A stretch of 64,000 bases of DNA from Halomonas sp. LR3S48 (GTDB lineage: Bacteria; Pseudomonadota; Gammaproteobacteria; Pseudomonadales; Halomonadaceae). The notes beneath the pieces were generated by a model. The model searched no databases. It saw nothing but the letters and a program-made list of their open reading frames with translations, and was not told the DNA's origin. Shown here one piece after another: positions 55,165 to 64,000 of this stretch. Location of the stretch: the NCBI RefSeq assembly GCF_025725665.1, contig NZ_CP107009.1, forward strand, positions 2,170,001 to 2,234,000, given 5' to 3'. Position 1 is the first letter of the stretch, and each line of letters starts with the position of its first letter. The position numbers and the translations under genes are program-made.

Positions 55165-55206
55165 CAAAGCATTTCAGCGGACAAGCCGCTGAATGCGGGG
55201 TTAGGC
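55159..55206 (+). repeat. attC site after cassette 8 (short)
   Basis: 48 bp from GGTTAAC to GTTAGGC; GCATTTCAGCGG pairs perfectly with CCGCTGAATGC. It begins inside the cassette 8 stop region. Confidence 0.88.
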
Positions 55207-55229
55207 AGCAACCCTGCGAGGAGTCAACC

Positions 55230-55700
55230 TTGGAAATTCGTGTTGATGACGTGCGAAGTCAAGAAGTTATCGAGCTAATACGGGAGCATCTTGAGTCGAT
55301 GGCGCCGACGGCTCCTCTAGAGAGCCGTCACGCACTCGATCTCGATGGGCTACGCGGCCCGGACATTACTCTTTGGGCGATGTGGGATGGGGCAGAACTC
55401 GCCGGTATTGGTGCGCTTAAGCATCTTTCACAAACCCACGCTGAGATAAAGTCCATGAGGACCGCAAAGCCCTACTTGCGCCGGGGCGTTGCGTCACGTC
55501 TTCTTTCGCACATAATGCGTGAGGCAAAATCAAGCGGTTATAGCCGGCTTAGTCTAGAAACCGGGTCAATGGAGTACTTCCAGCCTGCACGGGCGCTATA
55601 CGCTTCATTTGGCTTTGCTCCATGTGCGCCATTCGGCGACTACCAGGAAGATCCGAACAGTGTGTTCATGACCCTGACCATAGATGAGGTAAGCGCTTAA
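55230..55700 (+). CDS. Cassette 9: GNAT-family N-acetyltransferase
   Basis: The 156-residue enzyme would transfer acetyl from acetyl-CoA to an amine. It has the GNAT core: LWAMWDGAELAGIGAL, IKSMRTAKPYLRRGVASRLLSHIMREAK (motif A with R-R-G-V-A) and YARALYASFGFAPCAPF. GNAT enzymes are frequent integron cargo; closest look is to YsnE/ElaA-like small acetyltransferases, not to known drug-resistance aminoglycoside enzymes. The start is a TTG at 55230 with GAGGAG upstream. Its stop overlaps the last, decayed attC. Confidence 0.85.
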   Translation: MEIRVDDVRSQEVIELIREHLESMAPTAPLESRHALDLDGLRGPDITLWAMWDGAELAGIGALKHLSQTHAEIKSMRTAKPYLRRGVASRLLSHIMREAKSSGYSRLSLETGSMEYFQPARALYASFGFAPCAPFGDYQEDPNSVFMTLTIDEVSA

Positions 55701-55755
55701 CGAGCCGCTGGCACTGCCGCAAAGAGGCGTCGCGGTTTATCGGAGCGTCGGCGCA
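55695..55755 (+). repeat. Degenerate attC at right end of the array
   Basis: Left core GCTTAAC is good. The right side (…GAGCGTCGGCGC) lacks a proper GTTRRRY core, so the array probably ends here in a decayed site. Confidence 0.5.
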
Positions 55756-55828
55756 AAGGTTTACAGGTGTTCACGGGCGCCTACACTGCCGTGCAGATGA
55801 AGCATTCCATTCAGCATCAAGAGGCTTC

Positions 55829-56503
55829 ATGGCACCACGCAGGCTCCCGCTTGTTCTCTCAATTGCAATCGCTGCTTTCGTGCTCAGCGGCTGTTCGTCT
55901 CCGGAAAATGGCGAACCGCCACCGGGAATTGAGGCATCCGATACCTCTCAATCAGAAGCGACCCTTGCTCCGCTTGATGTAAGCGACGAGCAGATCCGCG
56001 CGGCGGATGGATCGGTGCTGCTCGACATCGCCGATGTGCCGAATACCATTCGCGTGGATCAACAGGCTGAGTTTGGTGCTGCGGAACGCTTCCAGGAAGC
56101 CTCGATTTCGCCGGACGGTGCCTGGCTAGCCGTGGTCACCACGGGGGCGGCGCACAGCGCCGGCTGGCTTATCCGAGAGGGAGCGCAGCAGCCAACGCCG
56201 GCTGCGTTCCAGTACGGCGGCAACATCACCATCGGGCCGTGGGGCGATGATGCGCGACGGCTGGTCTTCGTGCAGGAAGGCCCTGCGGGTGGTCGCACGC
56301 TGACGGTGGTCGATGTAGAGCGGCTGGGAGAAACGGTGGAGGAGGGTGCCATGCCGGTGCGCAGCCCTGATCATGAGCAGCTTGAACCTGAGGAGCGCAT
56401 CTACGAGGCGCTGGCGTGGAGTAACGGAGAACTGCTCTTCCAAGTGGGCGCCGAACGCTGGGTCTTCGATCCGGATAGAGATGAGGTGCGGCGGGAGAAC
56501 TAG
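55829..56503 (+). CDS. Hypothetical lipoprotein with beta-propeller-like repeats
   Basis: The 224-residue product has a signal peptide with lipobox (VLSIAIAAFVLSGCSSPEN, Cys about 22). An acidic linker and beta-rich sequence follow, with ASISPDGAWLAVVTT and GPWGDDARRLVFVQE, which resemble WD40/TolB-like blades. Base composition returns to the GC-rich chromosomal type, so it lies outside the cassette array. It is followed directly by the inverted copy of the interspersed repeat. Function unknown. Confidence 0.75.
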   Translation: MAPRRLPLVLSIAIAAFVLSGCSSPENGEPPPGIEASDTSQSEATLAPLDVSDEQIRAADGSVLLDIADVPNTIRVDQQAEFGAAERFQEASISPDGAWLAVVTTGAAHSAGWLIREGAQQPTPAAFQYGGNITIGPWGDDARRLVFVQEGPAGGRTLTVVDVERLGETVEEGAMPVRSPDHEQLEPEERIYEALAWSNGELLFQVGAERWVFDPDRDEVRREN

Positions 56504-56504
56504 G

Positions 56505-56641
56505 CTTTATCCGAAAACTGGCTGCGCTCGGCCATACGGCGTTAAAAATCGGCTTAAAGTACTCATTTACACCCCGTAAACTCCGTCTTTTCGCCGATTT
56601 TTGCCTTGTCTGGCCTTCGCCCGCTGCCTTTTCAGACAAAG
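56505..56641 (-). repeat. Interspersed ~135-bp structured repeat, copy 2 (inverted)
   Basis: Reverse complement matches 20028-20161. Shared blocks include TTAACGCCGTATGGCCGAGC and GACGGAGTTTACGGG. Stem partners AAAAATCGGC / GCCGATTTTT differ from copy 1 by a compensatory pair. It lies immediately after the lipoprotein stop and before the guaD terminator. Confidence 0.85.
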
Positions 56642-56678
56642 CCTTCGCAGCAGTAGGTTTCACAACTGACTTTTACAT

Positions 56679-56728
56679 AATGGCGAGTGGTTCTCATGAA
56701 TTCTGAGAACCACTCGCCATTTTCGTTT
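56679..56728. terminator. Strong terminator between lipoprotein gene and guaD
   Basis: Perfect 18-bp stem from AATGGCGAGTGG to its complement ending 56721, loop TGAATTC. T-rich TTCGTTT follows on the + side; on the - side it lies 18 bases after the guaD stop, so it may serve both genes. Confidence 0.85.
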
Positions 56729-56738
56729 CAGGCTTAGC

Positions 56739-58061
56739 CTAGGCCTGGTCGCGGCGATGCTGGCAGCGTCCGCTGGCCCAGGTTTCCAGTATGCTGCGGT
56801 CGTCGCCGAGCATCATCAGCGCGAACAGCCGCTCGCCGAGGGTCTTGCAACGTGCGTGACGACGCCCAAGCAGCGGCGAGCCGTCAGGGTCGATCACGAC
56901 GAAGTCGGCTTCCATGCCGGGGGCGAGGCGGCCGATCTTGTCGTCCAGCGAGAGCGCCTTGGCGTTGCCCAGGGTGAGGCCGTAGAGGCCCTGCCAGGCG
57001 GTGAGCGGCTGGCCGCGCAGTTGGCCTACCTGATAGCCGGCCTTGAGCGTGGCAAGGCCGGAGAGGTCGGTGCCGCCGCCCACATCGCTGGCGTAGGTGA
57101 TGTTGAGGCCGACCTCGCGTGCCGCCAGGCGGTCGAACAGGCCGCTGCCGAGGAACATATTCGAGCTTGGGCAGAAGGCGAGGTTGGCGCCGCGCTCGGC
57201 CAGGCGGGTACGCATTTCCTGGTCGAGGTGAATGCCGTGGGCGAAGGTGCTGCGCGGGCCGACCAGCCCAGACTGCTCGTAGACTTCGAGATAGTCGCGG
57301 CTCTCGGGGAACAGCTCGGCTACCCAGTCGAGTTCGCCGGGGTTCTCGGAGAGGTGGGTCTGCAGCCACAGGCTGGGGTCGTTGCGCAGTACGCCGCCGG
57401 TGGCGTCGAGCTGTTCGCGGGTGGAGGTCGGCGCGAAGCGCGGGGTCAGGCTGTAGCCCAGCCGTGCGGTGCCGTGCCATTCGGCGATTAACCGTTCGGT
57501 GTCGCGAATGCCGCCGTAGGTGTCATCGCACAGCGCCTCGGGGGCGTTGCGATCCATCAGCACCTTGCCGGCCAGCATGCGCAGGTCGCGCTCGCGGCAG
57601 GCCGAGAAGAAGGCTTCCACCGAGGTGGGGTGGCTCGAGCAGAACACCTGGGCGGTGGTGGTGCCGACCCGCAGCATCTCGTCGAGGAAGGCATTGGAGA
57701 TCACCTCGGCCCGCTCGCGCTGGGCAAAAGCGCACTCTTCGGGGAAGGTGTACTCGTTCAGCCAGTCCAGCAGCTGACGCCCGTAGGAGGCCATGATCTC
57801 CAGCTGCACGTAGTGTACGTGGCTGTCGATGAAGCCGGGCATCACCAGCTTGCCGCGATGATCTACCGTCTCGATGCCTTCGGGCAGGCGTGGCGCCAGC
57901 GTCGCGTAGTCGTCGATGGCCTTGATGCGGCCATTCTCCAGCCACAGCGCGCCGTCGATGATATGGCGTACGCTGCCTTCGGCTGGTTTGTCGCCCTCGC
58001 CGGGGTCGGCATCGAAGCTCAGCAGTTCGGCGCGTATCACGCGGGAGTCGTTCTGGTTCAT
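56739..58061 (-). CDS. guaD: Guanine deaminase
   Basis: GuaD hydrolyses guanine to xanthine and ammonia, feeding xanthine dehydrogenase. The 440-residue amidohydrolase has PGFIDSHVHYVQ (first zinc His pair), PEECAF, TTTAQVFCSSHP, QTHLSENPGE, FAHGIHLD and ASDVGGGTDLS (final zinc Asp), the standard GuaD set. It is last in the xdhA-xdhB-xdhC-guaD order on the - strand. A 173-bp hairpin-rich gap separates it from xdhC, so it may have its own transcript or be attenuated. The purine permease that would feed it lies beyond the cassette array. Confidence 0.95.
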   Translation of the reverse strand: MNQNDSRVIRAELLSFDADPGEGDKPAEGSVRHIIDGALWLENGRIKAIDDYATLAPRLPEGIETVDHRGKLVMPGFIDSHVHYVQLEIMASYGRQLLDWLNEYTFPEECAFAQRERAEVISNAFLDEMLRVGTTTAQVFCSSHPTSVEAFFSACRERDLRMLAGKVLMDRNAPEALCDDTYGGIRDTERLIAEWHGTARLGYSLTPRFAPTSTREQLDATGGVLRNDPSLWLQTHLSENPGELDWVAELFPESRDYLEVYEQSGLVGPRSTFAHGIHLDQEMRTRLAERGANLAFCPSSNMFLGSGLFDRLAAREVGLNITYASDVGGGTDLSGLATLKAGYQVGQLRGQPLTAWQGLYGLTLGNAKALSLDDKIGRLAPGMEADFVVIDPDGSPLLGRRHARCKTLGERLFALMMLGDDRSILETWASGRCQHRRDQA

Positions 58062-58100
58062 CTTGTTAGGGCCTTAATGGATACGATGGCTGGGGCTGTT

Positions 58101-58195
58101 CCGGCGACAGACCTTCGGGGAGGCGCTGTGAACCCGTCCTTGGGCGCTACCTTCGCCCTCCATGGCGAAGGCCCCCCCCTACGGTCTGTCCCCGG
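58101..58195. repeat. Large inverted-repeat structure between xdhC and guaD
   Basis: Outer arms CCGGCGACAGACC (58101-58113) / GGTCTGTCCCCGG (58183-58195) enclose a perfect inner hairpin CCTTCGCC-CTCCAT-GGCGAAGG (58150-58171). No T run, so not a standard terminator; it could be a REP/BIME-like element. Confidence 0.6.
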
Positions 58196-58234
58196 CGCCC
58201 CTAGTCTTGGTATTGCTATGCATCATCGTGATTG

Positions 58235-59086
58235 TTAGCTGAACAGTGCTCTAAGCTCTGCCGGCTCCAGGCCGCGCTGATCGGCGCGCTCGGCAGAGCC
58301 CACCATCGGCAGCAGTTCGGCCATGGCGGCGATGGCAATGGCATAGGGCGTCTTGTCGCCACCGGTGCCACCATTTGCCATGCCGATGGGGCAGCGCACC
58401 CGGGCCAGGGCCGCGTCGTCGTGTCCGGCATCCTTGAGCCGCGAGCGGAAGCTGGCCCACTTGCTCTTCGAGCCGATCAGGCCGATGGAGGCCATGTCGC
58501 CACGTTTGAGCAGGGCATCGACGAGTTCGCGATCCTCGGCATGGTCGTGGGTCAGTACCAGTGCGTGGCTGCCGGCCGGCAGTGCCTCCACAGCGGCCTG
58601 TGGGTCGGCGGCGTGGCGGCAGTCCAGCCGTGGCTGATCCGCGGCCCAGGCGGGGAAGGCGCCTTCGCGGCTGTCGTGCCACAGCACCCGCCAGGGCAGC
58701 GGGGCGGCCAGGCTTACCAGTTCGGTGCCGACATGGCCGGCACCGAAGAGGGCCAGTGTCGCCGCGCTGCCGGGGAAAACCTCCAGCAGCACGTTGACGA
58801 AGCCGCCGCAGCACTGGCCGCTGCGCCCGCCCAGGGCGAAGGCCTCGAGGCTCATGCCGCTCTCGCCGCGGGCCAGCTTTTCCCGCGCTGCATCGATCAC
58901 CTGAAACTCGAAGGTGCCACCGCCGAGGGTGTCGCAAACGGCATCCTCGGTGATCACCATGCGCGCGCCGGGCTCGCGGGGCGTGGAGCCGGCGCTCGTC
59001 ACCACGGTAGCGAGGGCGTGAGGCAGCCCCTCGCTCTGCAGCCGATGCAGCGCCTCGTGCCAGGCCTGCGGACGCGGCGCGTTCAT
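58235..59086 (-). CDS. xdhC: Xanthine dehydrogenase accessory protein XdhC
   Basis: XdhC binds molybdenum cofactor, promotes its sulfuration and inserts it into XdhB. The 283-residue product has the family start (TVVTSAGSTPREPGARMVI, GGGTFEFQVIDAA), the GRSGQCCGGFVNVLLE Cys motif and the Rossmann segment LALFGAGHVGTELVSLA. It ends in IGLIGSKSKWASFRSRLKDAG and CPIGM. The loop after CPIGM reads ANGGTGGDKTPYAIAIAAMAEL, slightly longer than the usual CPIGLP..GKEP. ATG 59086 overlaps the xdhB stop (TGATG). Confidence 0.93.
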   Translation of the reverse strand: MNAPRPQAWHEALHRLQSEGLPHALATVVTSAGSTPREPGARMVITEDAVCDTLGGGTFEFQVIDAAREKLARGESGMSLEAFALGGRSGQCCGGFVNVLLEVFPGSAATLALFGAGHVGTELVSLAAPLPWRVLWHDSREGAFPAWAADQPRLDCRHAADPQAAVEALPAGSHALVLTHDHAEDRELVDALLKRGDMASIGLIGSKSKWASFRSRLKDAGHDDAALARVRCPIGMANGGTGGDKTPYAIAIAAMAELLPMVGSAERADQRGLEPAELRALFS

Positions 59087-61537
59087 CACACCGCTCCCTG
59101 TGCCTGTGCGGCATCATAGCGGCTGCGCAGGGCTTCGGCGGCCATCAGCACTCGCTCCGGCGTGGCCGGGGTATCGAGTCGCGGGGCCTCGGCGTAATCG
59201 GTCAGGCTCGCCAGGGCGTCGCGCAGCGCCGACCACACCGCCATGCCCAGCATGAAGGGCGGCTCGCCCACCGCCTTGGAGCGGTAGATGCTGGCCATGG
59301 AGTTGGGGTGGCCCTCCATCAACTTGACGTTGAACACCGGCGGCAGGTCGCCGTAGGTGGGGATCTTGTAGGTCGCCGGGCCGTCGGAGATCAAGCGCCC
59401 GGCCTCGTTCCACTTCAGTTCCTCGCTGGTCAGCCAGCCCATGCCCTGGATGAAGCCGCCTTCTACCTGGCCGAGGTCGATGGCCGGGTTCAGCGAGTCG
59501 CCCACGTCGTGCAGGATGTCGACCCGATCGACCTGGTACTCGCCGGTCAGGGTGTCGACGCTGACCTCCGCCACGGCGGCGCCGAAGGCGTAGTAGTAGA
59601 AGGGGCGGCCCTGGCCGACGTTGCGGTCGTAGTGGATCAGCGGCGTGGCGTAGAAGCCCTTCTCGGAAAGCGAGATTCGGTTCAGGTAGGCGGTTTGCAC
59701 CAGCTCGCCCCAAGGAATGCGACGCTCGCTCTCGCCGTGGCCGGCAACGAGATGGCCGGACTCGAGGCGCATGTCTTCACGATCGAGCCCCTGGTCCTTG
59801 TAGAGGTGCTCGTGGGCAAAATCGAACAGGCGCTGCTTGAGCTTGAGGCAGGCGTCGCGGGCGGCCTGACCGTTGAGGTCGGCGCCGCTGGAAGCCGCCG
59901 TGGGCGAGGTGTTGGGCACCTTGTCGGTACGCGTGGCGGTGATGCGCACCTCGTCGGTATCGAGCCCCAGCTCACGGGCCACCACCTGGCAGATCTTGGT
60001 GTGCAGGCCCTGACCCATCTCGGTGCCGCCGTGGTTGATCATGACGCTGCCGTCGGTATAGACGTGCAGCAGCGCGCCGGCCTGGTTGAGGTGCTTGGCG
60101 GTGAAGGAGATGCCGAACTTCACCGGCGTCAGTGCCAGGCCCCGCTTGACGATCGGGCTCTCGGCATTGAATTCGGTGATGGCGCGGCGCCGTTCCCAGT
60201 AATCGCTGCTGGTCTCGAGCTGTTCGACCAATTCCCTGAGCAGGGCGATCTGGTCCACCTGCTGGCCGTAGTGGGTCATCTGGCGGCCGGGGCGGTAGAA
60301 GTTGCGCTTGCGTACCGTCAGCGGGTCTTCGCCGATGCGCCGGGCGATGTCGTCCATCGCAGCTTCGATCACCATCATGCCCTGGGGGCCACCGAAACCG
60401 CGGAAGGCGGTATTCGAAGCGGTATGCGTGCGCGCGCGATGGCCCGTCACGCGGGCCTCGCCCAGCGAGTAGGCGTTGTCGCTGTGGAACATGGCGCGGT
60501 CGACGATGGCGTCCGAAAGGTCGGGCGAGTAGCCGCAGTCGCCGATCACAGTGATCTCGCCGCCCTGGATCACGCCCTGTTCATCCACGCCGAGACGATA
60601 GCGGTTGTGGAACGGATGGCGCTTGCCGGTGACGCGCATGTCGTCGGCGCGCGGCAGGCGGACACGGGTGGTGCGGCCGGTGCGCCGCGCGATCAGGGCG
60701 GCAATGCAGGCCCAGGGCGAGGCCTGGGTCTCCTTGCCGCCGAAACCGCCACCCATGCGCCGTACCTCCACGGTCACGGCATGGAACGGAATGCCCAGCA
60801 CTTCGGCCACCAGCTTCTGGGTCTCGCTGGGGTGCTGGTTGGAGGTGTGGACGATCACGCCCTCATCCTCGGTGGGTTGCACCAGGCAGGCCTGGCCTTC
60901 CAGGTAGAAGTGCTCCTGGCCGCCGACGAACTGCTCGGCCTCGACCACGTGAACGGCATTGGCCAGTGCCTGCTCCCAGTCGCCGCTCTGCTGCATGTGG
61001 GTGGGGCGCACGAACTCGCCGCGCTCGGCGGCGGCCACCGGGTCGAGGCAGGCCGGTTGTTCGTCGATTTCGACGACGGCGGCCTGCACCGCCTCGCGCG
61101 CGGCGCGGTGGCTCTCGGCGGCCACGGCAAACATCACCTGGCCGACGTAGCTGATTTCCTCATCGACGAAGATGGGGTCGCCGGGGAAGACGGGGCCGAT
61201 ATCGGTATGGCCCGGTACGTCGCCAATGCCGATCACGTCAACCACACCCGGCATCGTCCGCACCTTGTCCAGGTCGAGCCGCGTCAGGCGGCCGTGGGCG
61301 ACGGGAGAGAGGCCGAGTGCCACGTGCAGGGTATCGGCGGGCGCCTTGAGATCGTCGATGTAGGCGGCGCGCCCTGTGACGTGCTTGACCGCGCTCTCAT
61401 GGGCCTGTGCATGCGGATGAGGAGCCGCATGCACGGTATCCCGCGCCAAGGGGCTTGAGCCCTTGATGCGACCGTCGAGCTCGTGGCGGGCAGTTTCCGA
61501 CTCCGCGCTCACGTCAGGTGCGGTCGATTTATTCAGC

Positions 61538-61554
<17 letters not shown>
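59086..61554 (-). CDS. xdhB: Xanthine dehydrogenase molybdopterin-binding subunit XdhB
   Basis: This large subunit oxidises hypoxanthine to xanthine and xanthine to urate at the Mo centre. The 822-residue product has an atypical 50-residue polar leader, then SAVKHVTGRAAYIDDL. It carries the Mo-cofactor and substrate motifs RRMGGGFGGKETQ, TAFRGFGGPQGMM, INHGGTEMGQGLHTK and the late KAVGEPPFMLG with the catalytic Glu. Its start lies inside the 3' end of xdhA (17-base overlap) and its stop overlaps xdhC, so the three genes form one coupled operon. Confidence 0.96.
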
Positions 61555-63016
<1,462 letters not shown>

Positions 63017-63097
63017 CGCCTTGTCTCTTGTTGACGTTGTGATAGCTGACCGGTCGCCACGCAACGAATGGTCGGCGCTCGACCGGATCACTGCGAG

Positions 63098-63113
63098 TTG
63101 ACCAAATGGTCAG
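63098..63113. promoter_or_regulatory. RutR-like operator between xdhA and the TetR gene
   Basis: TTGACCAAATGGTCAG has perfect inner arms TGACCA/TGGTCA and matches the RutR consensus TTGACCA-N2-TGGTCAA at 13 of 14 fixed bases. Same site, other strand, as 47983-47998. Confidence 0.82.
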
Positions 63114-63297
63114 GATGATCTCAGCATGGGCCAGAATGTCGCACTTTGCAAGTGCCATATGGCGATAAGGGTAGGTGGCAATGGTCATGTCGGCCGCACG
63201 CCACTTGAGGCGCCGCCGATGGTCTCATTTGCAGGAACCGCTGCGGTGGGGCACTCTCTTGGCTTCCCACCACCATTCACAGGGCAGGGGCCTGTCG

Positions 63298-63972
63298 ATG
63301 ACCGACATGACCGAAACCGAGACCTTGCCGCCAGCGCGGCAGGGGGGCGAGAGCAATGGCGCCACTCGCGAGCGCAACGAGCGCGAGATTCTCGAAGCCG
63401 CCGAGCGGGTCTTCGCCCAGTACGGCTATCGCGGCGCCAGCGTTCAGGCCATTGCCGAGGAGGCGGGGCTGCCCAAGTCCAACGTGCTCTACTACATGGG
63501 TAACAAGCGTGGCCTCTACGTGCGCCTGCTCGAGCGCATGATGGCGCGCTGGAATGCCCTGCTCGACGACATCAGCGTGGAGGACGACCCGGCCGAAGTG
63601 CTCGAGGCGTTCATCCGCAGCAAGATGCAGCTTTCCCGCCGCCACCCCGAGGGCTCGCGACTGTTCGCGGCCGAGATCCTCGGCGGAGCGCCATTCCTGC
63701 AGGAGTACCTGCGCGGCGAGCTGCGCGAATGGGTGCAGACCCGGGCCAAGGTCTTCGAGCGGTGGGCGGAGCGCGGACTGATGGATCCGGTCGACCCGGT
63801 ATGGCTGATCTTTTTGATCTGGTCGGCCACCCAGCACTACGCCGACTTCGAGGCCCAGGTACTGGGTATTACCGGCAAGGATGAGATATCCGATGCCGAC
63901 GTGGAACGGATCACCCAGTTCCTGACCCAGGTGATCCTGAAGGGTTGCGGCGTACAGTCACGGAAGGACTAG
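63298..63972 (+). CDS. RutR-like TetR-family regulator of purine catabolism
   Basis: The 224-residue regulator has an N-terminal TetR HTH (EREILEAAERVFAQYGYRGASVQAIAEEAGLPKSNVLYYMGNK, residues about 24-66). Its C-terminal domain strongly resembles E. coli RutR: SRRHPEGSRLFAAEILGGAPFLQEYL and DPVDPVWLIFLIWSATQHYADFEAQVLGITG. In E. coli RutR senses uracil/thymine and binds TTGACCA-N2-TGGTCAA. Here the operators sit by xdhA and the purine permease, so the target set is purine catabolism and the ligand may be a purine. ATG 63298 with GCAGGGG upstream is chosen; a frame open to 63175 has no homology. Confidence 0.88.
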   Translation: MTDMTETETLPPARQGGESNGATRERNEREILEAAERVFAQYGYRGASVQAIAEEAGLPKSNVLYYMGNKRGLYVRLLERMMARWNALLDDISVEDDPAEVLEAFIRSKMQLSRRHPEGSRLFAAEILGGAPFLQEYLRGELREWVQTRAKVFERWAERGLMDPVDPVWLIFLIWSATQHYADFEAQVLGITGKDEISDADVERITQFLTQVILKGCGVQSRKD

Positions 63973-64000
63973 AACCGTGGCTTGCAGCAGCAACTGCACG

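Larger units (their letters stand above)
48592..55755 (+). mobile_element. Integron cassette array lacking a visible integrase (CALIN)
   Basis: Nine short genes, all on +, AT-richer than the flanks, and nearly every one followed within ~10 bases by a 48-114-bp imperfect palindrome running from RYYYAAC to GTTRRRY. That is the structure of integron gene cassettes. The clearest attC sites are at 49096-49209, 49482-49538, 50062-50121 and 53961-54032. No intI-like frame lies in the window. The block interrupts a purine-catabolism locus with shared operators on both sides. Confidence 0.85.

Noticed and set aside
59308..61458. 716-codon open frame antisense to xdhB
   Set aside because: Same GC-bias shadow; no recognisable motif.

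Overview
The window looks like chromosomal DNA of a GC-rich, halophile-type gammaproteobacterium, most likely Halomonadaceae (Halomonas or a relative). This is inferred from gene content and codon style: acidic proteins, AcnB, PpsR/PpsA, PqiABC, a CioA-type cytochrome bd with CydDC, MiaE, TrhP and a RutR-like purine regulon. No rRNA, tRNA, CRISPR array or phage structural gene was seen.

Region 1 (1-12.0 kb): end of a DUF3750 gene, the divergent ppsR/ppsA pair, periplasmic gamma-glutamyltransferase, a membrane-anchored glycerophosphodiesterase, rraA, a small outer-membrane barrel and acnB. Region 2 (12.2-21.6 kb): a DUF1289 protein, miaE, a 1317-residue BTAD/cyclase-like/AAA/TPR regulator, an overlapping queuosine-precursor operon (queC-queE-double-domain queD-like-ykgJ), then trhP. 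Three functions here (MiaE, QueC/E/D, TrhP) modify tRNA. Region 3 (21.7-38.0 kb): HDOD-GGDEF protein, DUF2789, asparaginase, an ABC/HlyD tripartite exporter, an MFS carrier, an RhlE-type helicase, an HhH protein, the pqiABC lipid-transport operon and a Ca2+/Na+ antiporter. Region 4 (38.3-46.3 kb): cioAB(cydAB)-cydDC, adenine deaminase and a di-haem cytochrome c peroxidase.

Region 5 (46.5-64.0 kb) is a purine-salvage/catabolism locus: AzgA-type purine permease, guanine deaminase, xdhC-xdhB-xdhA and a RutR-like TetR regulator. Near-identical TGACCA-N2-TGGTCA operators lie in front of both the permease and xdhA. Between the permease and guaD sits an AT-richer block (about 48.4-55.75 kb) that I read as an integron cassette array without an integrase in view (a CALIN). 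It holds about nine cassettes, all on the + strand, each followed by an attC-like site (RYYYAAC...GTTRRRY). Recognisable cargo includes a zinc-ribbon/GIY-YIG protein, an abortive-infection C-terminal-domain gene with an in-frame stop, a SIR2/AbiH-like protein, a HEPN-motif protein, a lipoprotein, a GNAT acetyltransferase and two unknown proteins. An IS3-type fragment has landed in one attC, and a ~199-bp promoter-plus-recombination-site element occurs twice.

Other structure: a ~135-bp interspersed repeat occurs once in the trhP leader and once, inverted, beside guaD. The two copies show compensatory changes in a stem. The most discovery-worthy items are the defence-rich cassette array, the duplicated leader element, the tandem QueD-like protein with complementary decayed halves, and the cyclase-like domain in the large regulator.
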